A program made the translations under genes and the position numbers. The notes under the pieces are model-generated. The model saw only the letters and a program-made list of their open reading frames with translations, was not told the DNA's origin and made no database searches. A DNA stretch of 18,293 nt, from the NCBI GenBank assembly GCA_035505775.1, contig DATJQN010000157.1, positions 1 to 18,293 on the forward strand, written 5' to 3'. The stretch is from JAJXZP01 sp035505775. GTDB taxonomy: Bacteria; Spirochaetota; Spirochaetia; Treponematales; Rectinemataceae. This document shows, one piece after another, positions 6,359-13,908 of the stretch (the stretch's first letter is position 1; each line of letters opens with the position of its first letter).

Positions 6359-7150
6359 GTGCATTTGCAGATTCGTGGGCTTGAAGCCGGGATTCCCGGC
6401 AAGCCGATCCTCGCCGGGCTCGATCTCGATGTCCGGTCCGGCGAAATCCATGCCCTGATGGGGCCGAACGGCTCCGGCAAGAGCACCCTCGCCAACGTGC
6501 TCATGGGCAATCCTTCCTACCTGCCGACCGGCGGACAGGTCCTCCTGGACGGTGAGGATGTCCTGGCCATGAGCCCCAGCGAACGGGCGCTCCGGGGGCT
6601 CTTCCTGGCCTTCCAGTACCCCGTGGAAATTCCCGGCGTCACCGTGGGCAAGTTCCTCAAACGCGCCATCGAGCTTCGGCAGCAGAGTTCGGGGTCCCGC
6701 GGTATGAACGTGAGCGCCTACGTCAAGGAGCTGCGGGAGGCCATGGATTTCATGGAGATGGACCAGGGCTTCATAAACCGCTACCTCAACCAGGGCTTTT
6801 CCGGAGGGGAGAAGAAGCGGATGGAAGTCCTGCAGATGCTCATGCTCAAGCCCTCCATCGCGATCATGGACGAGACGGATTCGGGCCTCGACATCGACGC
6901 GCTGCGGATCGTGGCGCGGGGCGTGAACAGGCTGCGGGGACCGGGTTTTGGCGCCCTTATCATCACGCACTACCGGCGGATACTCGAGCAGATAGTCCCC
7001 GACTTCGTCCACGTCATGTACAAAGGCAGGATTGCCGTCTCCGGCGGACGGGAGCTCGTCGAGACCCTGGAGACCAAGGGCTACGACTGGATTCGCGAGC
7101 GCTACGGCATCGAGGAGGAAGCACATGAAAGCGCCCTTGCCGGTGCTTGA
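6359..7150 (+). CDS. sufC: SUF Fe-S assembly ATPase SufC
   Basis: A 263-residue ABC-type ATPase that drives the SufBCD scaffold during iron-sulfur cluster assembly in the cytosol. The Walker A motif GPNGSGKST spans residues 35-43 (K41), the Q-loop is in the FQYP segment, the ABC signature SGGE is at 148-151, and Walker B ends with D171-E172 in MDETDSGLD, the SufC-specific form. The H-loop is in the IITHY segment. The start is GTG at 6359, eight bases after TAGGAGA, which also contains the stop of the preceding DUF59 gene. The gene overlaps the start of sufB by 26 bases, so the pair is translationally coupled. Length and motifs are normal for SufC. Confidence 0.97.
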   Translation: MHLQIRGLEAGIPGKPILAGLDLDVRSGEIHALMGPNGSGKSTLANVLMGNPSYLPTGGQVLLDGEDVLAMSPSERALRGLFLAFQYPVEIPGVTVGKFLKRAIELRQQSSGSRGMNVSAYVKELREAMDFMEMDQGFINRYLNQGFSGGEKKRMEVLQMLMLKPSIAIMDETDSGLDIDALRIVARGVNRLRGPGFGALIITHYRRILEQIVPDFVHVMYKGRIAVSGGRELVETLETKGYDWIRERYGIEEEAHESALAGA

Positions 7151-8531
7151 AATAGGCGGGGACTATCAGCACGGCTACCACTTCCCCGACGAATCGGTCT
7201 TCAGGACACGACGGGGGCTCGATGAAGGCATTGTCGAGGCCATCTCCGAGCGGAAGGGCGAGCCGGACTGGATGCGCCAGTACCGACTGCGCGCGCTTGC
7301 GGCATTCAGAAAGAAGGCGATGCCGAATTGGGGCGCGGACCTTTCGGGCCTCAACTTCGACGAGCTGTACTACTACGCGAAGCCCCTCGAGCAGCGCTCG
7401 AGAAGCTGGGAGGACGTGCCCGCGGCCATCAAGGAAACCTTCGAGCGGATCGGCATTCCCGAAGCAGAGCGCAAATTCCTCGCGGGGGTGGGCGCCCAGT
7501 ACGATTCCGAGATGGTCTACCACAGCATCAAGGAAGACCTGAGCAAGCTCGGGGTCGTCTTCACCGATCCCGAAAGCGCCATCCGCGAGCATCCGGACCT
7601 CGTGCGGAAGTACTTCGGGACGGTGATACCCTACCTGGACAACAAGTTCGCGGCCCTCAACAGCGCCGTCTGGTCGGGGGGCAGCTTCGTGTACGTGCCC
7701 AAGGGCGTGAAGGTGGATATCCCCCTCCAGGCCTATTTCCGCATCAACGCGCAGAGCTTCGGACAGTTCGAACGTACGCTGATCATCGCCGACGAGGGGA
7801 GTTTCGTGCACTACATCGAAGGCTGCACCGCCCCGGTCTACGCCACCGAATCCCTCCACAGCGCCGTCGTCGAGATCATCGCCCTCCCCGGATCCAGGGT
7901 GCGCTACACGACCATCCAAAACTGGTCCAACGATGTCTACAACCTCGTCACCAAGCGCGCCCTCGTCCACCGCGACGCGGTCGTGGAATGGGTGGACGGC
8001 AACATCGGGTCCAGGCGGACGATGAAGTATCCCTCGGTCTATCTCGTCGGCGAAGGAGCCCGGGGCGAAATACTGTCCATAGCCTTCGCGGGAGCCGGGC
8101 CGGAGCAGGACACCGGGGGGAAGGCCGTCCACGCGGCCAACCATACGTCATCGGTGATCACGGCCAAGTCGATCAGCCGTGGCGGAGGAATCGCGACCTA
8201 CCGCGGCCTGCTCAAGGTCAACGAAGGCCTGCGCGATGTGCGATCCCGGGTTGTCTGCGACGCCCTCATCCTGGACGACAAGTCAAGCAGCAACACTTTT
8301 CCCGTCATGGAAGTCGGATCGGACCGCGTGTCGATCGAGCACGAGGCCCGGGTGAGCCGCATCAGCGAGGAGCAGCTCTTCTATCTCATGAGCCGGGGGA
8401 TGAGCGAGTCGGAGGCCTCCTTCATGATCGTCTCGGGCTTCATCGACCCCCTCATCAAGCAGCTCCCGATGGAGTACGCGGTCGAACTGAACCGACTGAT
8501 CGAGCTCGAGATGGAAGGCTCGGTCGGATGA
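7125..8531 (+). CDS. sufB: Fe-S cluster scaffold protein SufB
   Basis: A 468-residue SufB, the scaffold subunit on which the nascent cluster forms in the SufBCD complex. C378 (in VVCDALIL) and the H406-E407 pair (in IEHEAR) have the 28-residue spacing of E. coli C405 and H433-E434, the cysteine and flanking residues implicated in cluster formation. The C-terminal EEQLFYLMSRG and MIVSGF segments are characteristic. The ATG at 7125 follows GAGGAGGAA at 7111-7119 inside the end of sufC; an in-frame start at 7032 would give an overlapping Arg/Ser-rich leader and is rejected. Its TGA overlaps the ATG of sufD. No truncation or frameshift is seen. Confidence 0.97.
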   Translation: MKAPLPVLEIGGDYQHGYHFPDESVFRTRRGLDEGIVEAISERKGEPDWMRQYRLRALAAFRKKAMPNWGADLSGLNFDELYYYAKPLEQRSRSWEDVPAAIKETFERIGIPEAERKFLAGVGAQYDSEMVYHSIKEDLSKLGVVFTDPESAIREHPDLVRKYFGTVIPYLDNKFAALNSAVWSGGSFVYVPKGVKVDIPLQAYFRINAQSFGQFERTLIIADEGSFVHYIEGCTAPVYATESLHSAVVEIIALPGSRVRYTTIQNWSNDVYNLVTKRALVHRDAVVEWVDGNIGSRRTMKYPSVYLVGEGARGEILSIAFAGAGPEQDTGGKAVHAANHTSSVITAKSISRGGGIATYRGLLKVNEGLRDVRSRVVCDALILDDKSSSNTFPVMEVGSDRVSIEHEARVSRISEEQLFYLMSRGMSESEASFMIVSGFIDPLIKQLPMEYAVELNRLIELEMEGSVG

Positions 8532-9742
8532 GCGCCGCGACAGTCGAACCCGGATGGATGAGCGAGCTGCGCCGCGAGGCCGCCGAGAGGTTTACGCAGA
8601 TGCCCTGGCCGAGCACGAGCGTCGAGGAATGGCGTCGCACGGATGTCGGCAGCCTCGACCTCCTCTCGTACCGTAGTCACCCCGGCCTTTCCGCTTCGGG
8701 GGGCGGCGCCACGGGCGGCGCCACGGGCAGCGCCATGGGCGGCGTCTCGGAGACGCTCGCCGAGCGCGGCGTCACCATCCTGCCCCTCTCGTCCGCGCTC
8801 GCCGCTCATGAAGGAGAACTGCGTTCGGTTCTTCTGGACTCCTGGAGTCTGGTGGCCGACCGCATCGAGGCCTGGCAGTTCGCCGAATGGAACTCGGGCT
8901 ATTTCGTTTCGATTCCGCAGGGCGTGGTGATCGAGCAGCCGATTGTCCTCGAGGTGGAAGGCGGTGGCCCGGGCCTGCTCAGCGCTCCCCGCGTGGTCGT
9001 GATGCTTGGCGAGGGGGCCAGGGCCACCATCATCGAGCATCTCGGCGCCGGCCCGGAGCATGCGGGACTGTGCAACGCAGCGCTGGACATCGTGCTCGGT
9101 CCCGGCGCAGATCTCGGTTACTTCGAGGCCCAGGAGCTCGACGCGCGCGCGCTCTATTTCAGGAACTCCCGCATCAGGCTGGCGGCCGACGCCAGGCTCA
9201 GACATTTCGCCGCCCAGCTGGGGGGCAGGCTCGTCAAGACCCGAGTCGACTGCTCCCTCGATGGACTCGGCGCCGAGGCGCTGCTGGATGGGGCCTACTA
9301 CTGCGGCCGCAACCAGCACATGGACCTGCGCACGGTCCAGCGCCATCGGGCCCGGAAGGGCATGAGCCGGGCCAACTATAAAGGGGCGGTGGACACGGGC
9401 GGTACCGCGGTCTACCAGGGCCTTATCGACGTGGGCACGGGGGCCTCGGGGACCGACGCATACCTCGCGAGCAAGAGCCTCATCCTCGGCGACGGCGCGC
9501 GCTCCGATTCGCTGCCCACACTTCAGATAGGCAACAACGATGTCCGTTGCAGCCACGGTTCCACCACCGGGCGGCTGAGCGAAGAGGAACTCTTTTACCT
9601 CGAGAGCCGGGGCTTCTCGGCGGCAGCGGCGAAGGAGATGCTCGTCACCGGCTACTTCGAGGAGCTCATCGGGTCGACGCCGGCGGACTTCGGCGAGCGG
9701 GCGATGGAGCGCATCCGCGGCCGTCTTGCGGAGGCCGCGTAG
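8528..9742 (+). CDS. sufD: Fe-S cluster assembly protein SufD
   Basis: A 404-residue SufD that pairs with SufB through the shared beta-helix core in the SufBCD complex. The C-terminal core shows H343 in the CSHGSTTG segment, matching the SufD histidine (H360 in E. coli) at the SufB-SufD interface, followed by SEEELFYLESRGF and the L-V-T-G-Y-F-E-E-L ending. The ATGA overlap with sufB fixes the start. The N-terminal region carries an unusual low-complexity Gly/Ala/Thr segment at about residues 59-73, produced by a 12-bp tandem repeat. The stop lies one base before the GTG start of the Rieske gene. Confidence 0.95.
   Translation: MSAATVEPGWMSELRREAAERFTQMPWPSTSVEEWRRTDVGSLDLLSYRSHPGLSASGGGATGGATGSAMGGVSETLAERGVTILPLSSALAAHEGELRSVLLDSWSLVADRIEAWQFAEWNSGYFVSIPQGVVIEQPIVLEVEGGGPGLLSAPRVVVMLGEGARATIIEHLGAGPEHAGLCNAALDIVLGPGADLGYFEAQELDARALYFRNSRIRLAADARLRHFAAQLGGRLVKTRVDCSLDGLGAEALLDGAYYCGRNQHMDLRTVQRHRARKGMSRANYKGAVDTGGTAVYQGLIDVGTGASGTDAYLASKSLILGDGARSDSLPTLQIGNNDVRCSHGSTTGRLSEEELFYLESRGFSAAAAKEMLVTGYFEELIGSTPADFGERAMERIRGRLAEAA
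8701..8748 (+). repeat. 12-bp tandem repeat inside sufD
   Basis: Four consecutive 12-bp units begin GGGCGGCGCCAC (8701-8712), repeated exactly at 8713-8724. They then diverge at 8725-8736 (GGGCAGCGCCAT) and 8737-8748. In frame they encode Gly-Gly-Ala-Thr-like steps, an expansion in a presumed loop before the conserved SufD core. Twelve-base units keep the reading frame. Confidence 0.8.
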
Positions 9743-9743
9743 C

Positions 9744-10064
9744 GTGCCGGGAGCCTGGGTGAAGGTCGGGTGCGTGAAGGACTTGGGAAGCTGCGCGCGC
9801 GTGGAAGTGCAAGGTCAGCCGATCGCCGTATTCAGGACCGATACGGGAGTGTACGCGATCGATGACATCTGCTCGCACGAGTATTCGCGGCTCTCGGAAG
9901 GTGATGTCGAGGGGGACGAAGTGGCCTGTCCCAAGCACGGTTCGCGCTTCTCCCTCAGGGACGGGAGTGTCGTGGGGCTTCCGGCTACCCGCCCGCTGCG
10001 GACCTGGCCGGCCAAGCTCGAGGGGGACGAGGTATGGATAGCATTGTCGCCGGTGGAGGTCTGA
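9744..10064 (+). CDS. Rieske [2Fe-2S] ferredoxin of the SUF operon
   Basis: A 106-residue stand-alone Rieske protein. Its ligands are C43 and H45 (C-S-H) and C62 and H65 (C-P-K-H-G), 17 residues apart, as in NirD-like and dioxygenase-type Rieske ferredoxins. No membrane anchor or catalytic domain is present, so it is a soluble electron carrier. GTG at 9744 is one base after the sufD stop and has GCGGAGG ten bases upstream; a TTG at 9726 is the only longer option. Its 3' end overlaps the start of sufS by 31 bases. Rieske ferredoxins are known within actinobacterial suf clusters, so the position fits a role in supplying electrons for cluster assembly, but that role is inferred. Confidence 0.92.
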   Translation: MPGAWVKVGCVKDLGSCARVEVQGQPIAVFRTDTGVYAIDDICSHEYSRLSEGDVEGDEVACPKHGSRFSLRDGSVVGLPATRPLRTWPAKLEGDEVWIALSPVEV

Positions 10065-11290
10065 AAGCCTCGCGCCCCTCCGTGGAGCGGATTCGGGCCG
10101 ACTTCCCCCTGCTCTCCCGGAACATCGAGGGGAAGCCCCTCGTCTATCTCGACAACGCGGCCACCTCGCAGAAGCCACGCGCCGTGATTGACGCGGTGTC
10201 GCGCTACTACTCCTTCGAGAACGCCAATGTGCATCGGGCCATACATCGCCTCGGAGAGGAAGCCACCTCCGCCTATGAGCGGGCGAGGGAACGCATACGC
10301 TCCTTTCTCAACGCCGGAAGCAGCACGGAAATCGTCTTCACCCGCGGCACCACAGAGTCGATCAATCTGGTCGCCAGCACCTGGGGCCGCTCGAAGCTCG
10401 GCTCCGGCGACGTGATCCTGATCAGCGGCATGGAGCATCACAGCGACATCGTGCCCTGGCAGCTGTTGCGCGCCGAACGGGGCGTCGTGCTGAAGTACAT
10501 TCCGGTCGAGGAGGACGGCAGCATCGATCTGGCTCGCATGGAGGAATCCTGGGATGCGCGCACCCGCCTCGTCTGCGTGACGCAGACATCCAACGTGCTC
10601 GGCACGATCAACGATGTCGCCGCCATCGCAGGGATCGCGCACGGCAGAGGCGCCGCCCTGCTCGTCGACGGAGCCCAATCCACTCCCCATATGCCGGTCG
10701 ACCTCCGCCAGCTCGACTGCGACTTCTTCGCCTTCTCGGCACACAAGGTCTATGGCCCCATGGGAATCGGCGTGCTCTACGGCCGGGAGGAAATCCTCGA
10801 GACCATGCCTCCCTGGATGGGCGGCGGAGACATGATCCGCTCGGTGGGACTCCAGGAATCGACCTGGAACGATCTGCCCTGGAAGTTCGAGGCGGGGACG
10901 CCCAATGTCGAGGGCGCGATTGGCTTGGCGGCGGCCCTGGACTATGTGGAGTCCCTCGGATTCGAGCGGATCGAGGCCCTGGAGTCGGCGCTGACTACGA
11001 AAGCGCTCGATGCACTGGGAAGCGTGGAGGGCCTGCATCTCCACGGCAGGGCGGGCCGGCGCGGACCGGTGTTCTCCTTCACCCTCGACGGCATCCACGC
11101 CCACGACCTCGCCCAGTTCCTCGATCGCGAAGGCATTGCCGTGCGGGCCGGGCATCATTGCGCGCAGCCCCTCATGCGGGCCCTCGGTGTACCGGCGACC
11201 GTCCGGGCGAGTTTCGCGTTCTACAACACGGTCCGGGAAATCGAGCTCCTCGTCCGGGCCATCGAGGGCGCGCGGCGGTTCTACACGTGA
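10034..11290 (+). CDS. sufS: Cysteine desulfurase SufS
   Basis: A 418-residue group II cysteine desulfurase. It is a PLP enzyme that takes sulfur from L-cysteine as a persulfide for Fe-S assembly. The PLP lysine is K238 in FSAHKVYGP and the persulfide-carrying cysteine is C376 in RAGHHCAQPLM, the SufS (rather than IscS) form. The N-terminus carries the expected YLDNAATSQKP motif. The ATG at 10034 lies inside the end of the Rieske gene and is preceded by GGGGGACGAGGT. Its stop overlaps the sufU start (GTGA), coupling the enzyme to its sulfur acceptor. Length and motifs are complete. Confidence 0.97.
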   Translation: MDSIVAGGGLKASRPSVERIRADFPLLSRNIEGKPLVYLDNAATSQKPRAVIDAVSRYYSFENANVHRAIHRLGEEATSAYERARERIRSFLNAGSSTEIVFTRGTTESINLVASTWGRSKLGSGDVILISGMEHHSDIVPWQLLRAERGVVLKYIPVEEDGSIDLARMEESWDARTRLVCVTQTSNVLGTINDVAAIAGIAHGRGAALLVDGAQSTPHMPVDLRQLDCDFFAFSAHKVYGPMGIGVLYGREEILETMPPWMGGGDMIRSVGLQESTWNDLPWKFEAGTPNVEGAIGLAAALDYVESLGFERIEALESALTTKALDALGSVEGLHLHGRAGRRGPVFSFTLDGIHAHDLAQFLDREGIAVRAGHHCAQPLMRALGVPATVRASFAFYNTVREIELLVRAIEGARRFYT

Positions 11291-11730
11291 GCGAGTTCGA
11301 CGAACTGTACCAGGAGATCATCCTCGACCACTATCGTTCCCCCCGCGGCGCCGCGGTGCTCGATCATGTCCCCGACTCCCTGCTTCACGAGAACCCGACC
11401 TGCGGCGATTCGATCAAGATCGAGATCACCTGGCACGGGAACGGGACTATCGCCGCCGTCAGGTTCGAGAACCGCGGCTGCGCCATCAGTACGGCCTCCG
11501 CATCCATGCTCACCGAACTCGTCCGCGATCTCGCCCCCGGCGTCGCCCGTGATCTCGCCGCACGCTTCATCGATGCGCTGAACGGGACGGGCGCGGACGA
11601 CAGCCTCGACGACATGGGCGATCTGGTCGCCTTCCGCGGCGTGCGCGCCTTTCCGGCCCGGGTCAAATGCGCGACCCTGGCCTGGCACGCATTCGTGGAC
11701 GCGCTGGACAGCGCGGGCGGAGTCAGCTGA
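11287..11730 (+). CDS. sufU: SufU zinc-dependent sulfur acceptor
   Basis: A 147-residue SufU that receives persulfide sulfur from SufS in bacteria lacking SufE. The zinc ligands are C39, D41 (NPTCGDS), C65 (RGCAIS) and C128 (VKCATL); C39 is expected to be the residue that accepts sulfur. The D-x-Y-x-E-I-I-L-D-H-Y-R-x-P opening is diagnostic of the IscU/SufU fold. The spacing between C65 and C128 is that of SufU rather than IscU. The start is GTG at 11287 overlapping the sufS stop; longer in-frame starts lie wholly within sufS. It is the last gene of the SUF operon. Its TGA is in an 8-bp palindrome shared with the stop of the convergent panE gene. Confidence 0.95.
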   Translation: MSEFDELYQEIILDHYRSPRGAAVLDHVPDSLLHENPTCGDSIKIEITWHGNGTIAAVRFENRGCAISTASASMLTELVRDLAPGVARDLAARFIDALNGTGADDSLDDMGDLVAFRGVRAFPARVKCATLAWHAFVDALDSAGGVS

Positions 11731-12673
11731 GCGACGGGGCGGCCGAGCTTCCGCCAAATCCCGATTCAATGGCCCGGATGACGAGGAGCAGGGCCTCGTT
11801 GAGCGGCACGGAAAGACCGGCCCTGCAGGCCAGTCTGACCACTTCTCCCGCGAAGGAGTCCACTTCGGTCCGCCTTTCCGCGAGGACATCCTGGAGCATG
11901 GAGGTCATGCCCGCAGGGCTGAGACTCCCGAGCGTGCGCTCCCAGGCTGCGATGTCATCCTCGGCGAGGCCCGTGCCCAGGGCCACCGACAAACCGACGA
12001 CTTCTCGCATGACCGATTCCATGAGCCGGCGCGCCTCGGCGGAGTTCTGGAACAGGGTGTAGGGCGCGCGCAGGACGGCGGAGCACTGATTGATGCCCAC
12101 GTTGATCATGAACTTGTACCAGAGGCTCCTGACCATGTCTTCGGGAACCACGTAGCTGACCCCCGATCGTTCGAAGAAGTCCGCGATTCGGCGCACGGGC
12201 TCGCTCCATCCACCCGCCGGATTCCTCGCTTCGCCGAAATGAATGGTGCCACCCGTCGAGTAGCTCGTGCGCCTGCCCTCCCGCACCGCATCGATGCCGA
12301 GGATCATGGCATAGAGCACGCGATCCCAGCCGAATGCGCCGGCAAGTTCCACCTCGCTTGCGATGCCGTTCATCAAGGATAGGATGAGGGTGCGGGGACC
12401 AACATGAGAACCCATGTCAGCAATCGCGGCGGGCAGTTGCGCGTTCTTGACCGCGACCAGGACAAGGTCCGGCAGGCTCCGCTCACCGGGGCCGACACAC
12501 TCGAAGCTGAATGGCCTGCCGTTCAGGACGAAACCCTCGGCCCGATAACGTTCTTGACGCTCGGTGTTCGCGAGGATAGAGACGGACCCGGGCAATTTCG
12601 ATTCGATCAGCCCGGCGACTGCCGAGCCTACGGCCCCCGCTCCGACGATCAGCACCTTTCGAATGGATTCCAC
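11723..12673 (-). CDS. panE: 2-dehydropantoate 2-reductase (ketopantoate reductase)
   Basis: A 316-residue PanE/ApbA-family enzyme reducing ketopantoate to pantoate with NADPH in pantothenate and coenzyme A synthesis. The Rossmann motif GAGAVG is at residues 11-16. Further family signatures are the V-K-N-A-Q segment, MNGI, the catalytic-lysine region L-W-Y-K-F-M-I-N-V-G-I-N-Q, and the C-terminal S-M-L-Q-D-V-x-A-x-R-R-T-E-V-D motif. I chose the GTG at 12673, with AGGGG seven bases upstream. The frame is open to 12802, but that extension precedes the Rossmann strand by more than 40 Pro/Ala-rich residues and would cover the likely promoter. No other pantothenate gene is nearby. Several ApbA-family paralogues have unknown substrates, so the specific activity is less certain than the family. 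Confidence 0.87.
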   Translation of the reverse strand: MESIRKVLIVGAGAVGSAVAGLIESKLPGSVSILANTERQERYRAEGFVLNGRPFSFECVGPGERSLPDLVLVAVKNAQLPAAIADMGSHVGPRTLILSLMNGIASEVELAGAFGWDRVLYAMILGIDAVREGRRTSYSTGGTIHFGEARNPAGGWSEPVRRIADFFERSGVSYVVPEDMVRSLWYKFMINVGINQCSAVLRAPYTLFQNSAEARRLMESVMREVVGLSVALGTGLAEDDIAAWERTLGSLSPAGMTSMLQDVLAERRTEVDSFAGEVVRLACRAGLSVPLNEALLLVIRAIESGFGGSSAAPSLS

Positions 12674-12707
12674 CGTTATACCCCTGTATGCATGAACCTG
12701 CGCGGCC

Positions 12708-12736
12708 AGCCTACGACAGGAGTCCGCGAGGGTCAA
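12708..12736 (-). promoter_or_regulatory. Candidate panE promoter
   Basis: On the minus strand TTGACC (12736-12731) is separated by 17 bp from TAGGCT (12713-12708). The -35 is strong (5 of 6) and the -10 is weak (3 of 6). It lies about 35 bp upstream of the GTG start of panE. Confidence 0.35.
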
Positions 12737-12803
12737 GCTTGGCTGCGCGCTCGCGGGTGGCGGCACCGAACTGCGGCCCGGACTGGCGGCCCCTCCGCTC
12801 ACC

Positions 12804-12833
12804 TTGCTGTCGATCGGGGTTTGCCGCTACACT
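12804..12833 (+). promoter_or_regulatory. Candidate promoter for the RlmN-like gene
   Basis: TTGCTG (12804-12809) and TACACT (12828-12833) are 18 bp apart; the -10 matches 4 of 6 positions. The predicted start is within a few bases of the ATG at 12844, so the leader would be minimal. The evidence is modest. Confidence 0.3.
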
Positions 12834-12843
12834 CGGGTGGCAC

Positions 12844-13908
12844 ATGGACGGAACAATCGACATCCCCGGCCTCGGCTCCGGCGAGTTCGCCGAGCGGGCG
12901 CGGATCAGTATCGGACCAGGCTCCGGCCTGGCGCCGGCGCTCTACCGGCAGCTCTGGGAAACCGGGAGATTCGAACCGGAACTGCTCGGCGCTTCCTCGG
13001 CATCAGCCCGGCAGTGGCGGGGGCAGTTCGACGCGGGCCTGCTCGATGTCGTGAGGGTCGACGAGGAGGAGGGCGAGTTCGGGCCGACCTCGAAGGCCCT
13101 CCTCTCCACGCGGGATGGGCTGCGGATCGAGTGCGTTCACATTCCCATGCCCGTGCGGGAGGGCAGGCCGGTCAAGAGCACACTCTGCGTCTCCTCCCAG
13201 GCCGGCTGCAGGATGGGCTGCGCCTTCTGCGAGACGGGAAGGGGCGGCCTCGCGCGGAACCTTGAAGCCGCCGAGATCGTCTCCCAACTCCTGACCACGC
13301 GCACAAGGCTCGGCTGGCGGCCGGGGAATATCGTCTTCATGGGCATGGGAGAGCCCCTCGACAATCTTCCGAATGTCGTGCAGGCACTTCACATCTTCAA
13401 CGATCCTCGGGGGCCGGCCATCGGCTGGGAGCGCATGACCCTGTGCACCTGCGCCCCGCCAGACGGGATCCCTTCCCTGGCGGCGCTGGCGCCGAAGCGG
13501 CTGAACCTGTCCGTCAGCCTGAACGCCGGCACCGACCGGACTCGGAGCGCGATCATGCCGGTGAACCGCAGGGCGGGTCTCTCCGAACTTCGCGAGGCGC
13601 TCGCTGCCTATCCGAGGCGGCGCAACTTCGTCCTGGCCGCCAACTATTGCCTCATCCCCGGCATCAACAACGGGGACCAGGAGGCCCGGGGCGTCGCGGA
13701 CTTCTGCGCGTCCGTCGGACGGGTGCTGGTCAACCTCATTCCCTACAATCCCGGCAGCCGACCCCTCGCGGCTCCGCCGACCGGGGAGGAGATCGAGCGC
13801 TTCGAAGCCCGCCTGCTGGCCTACGGATGCGATGTGCGACGCAGGGCGCGCAAGGGCGGCGCGATCATGGCCGCCTGCGGTCAGCTCGGAGCGGCCGCCG
13901 GCAGCTAG
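12844..13908 (+). CDS. RlmN/Cfr-family radical SAM RNA methyltransferase
   Basis: A 354-residue radical SAM protein of the RlmN/Cfr family, enzymes that methylate adenosine in 23S rRNA (and tRNA for RlmN). The [4Fe-4S] motif C-x3-C-x2-C uses C122, C126 and C129. The two mechanistic cysteines are C115, seven residues before the cluster motif as in RlmN C118, and C345 in the AACGQL ending. The N-I-V-F-M-G-M-G-E-P-L-D-N segment and the LIPYNPG strand are also conserved. It differs from ordinary RlmN after the cluster (C-E-T-G-R-G-G-L-A-R-N-L) and in the central strand (T-L-C-T-C-A-P-P-D-G). It may therefore be a divergent paralogue with another target site. The start at 12844 precedes the N-terminal RNA-binding-like region; the in-frame ATG at 12688 is rejected because the extra 52 residues are Arg/Pro/Cys-rich and unlike the family. 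Confidence 0.88.
   Translation: MDGTIDIPGLGSGEFAERARISIGPGSGLAPALYRQLWETGRFEPELLGASSASARQWRGQFDAGLLDVVRVDEEEGEFGPTSKALLSTRDGLRIECVHIPMPVREGRPVKSTLCVSSQAGCRMGCAFCETGRGGLARNLEAAEIVSQLLTTRTRLGWRPGNIVFMGMGEPLDNLPNVVQALHIFNDPRGPAIGWERMTLCTCAPPDGIPSLAALAPKRLNLSVSLNAGTDRTRSAIMPVNRRAGLSELREALAAYPRRRNFVLAANYCLIPGINNGDQEARGVADFCASVGRVLVNLIPYNPGSRPLAAPPTGEEIERFEARLLAYGCDVRRRARKGGAIMAACGQLGAAAGS

Noticed and set aside
7328..8527. 400-residue in-frame upstream extension of SufD across sufB
   Set aside because: It is the Arg/His/Pro-rich shadow of sufB in another frame; the ATGA overlap at 8528 and normal SufD length fix the real start.
8381..9556. 391-codon antisense frame over sufD
   Set aside because: Shadow of sufD; no motif, no ribosome binding site, no conserved neighbours.
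9815..11158. Long antisense open frame opposite the Rieske gene and sufS
   Set aside because: Long stop-free antisense frames are expected in high-GC genes; the translation has no recognisable family and the plus-strand genes are unambiguous.
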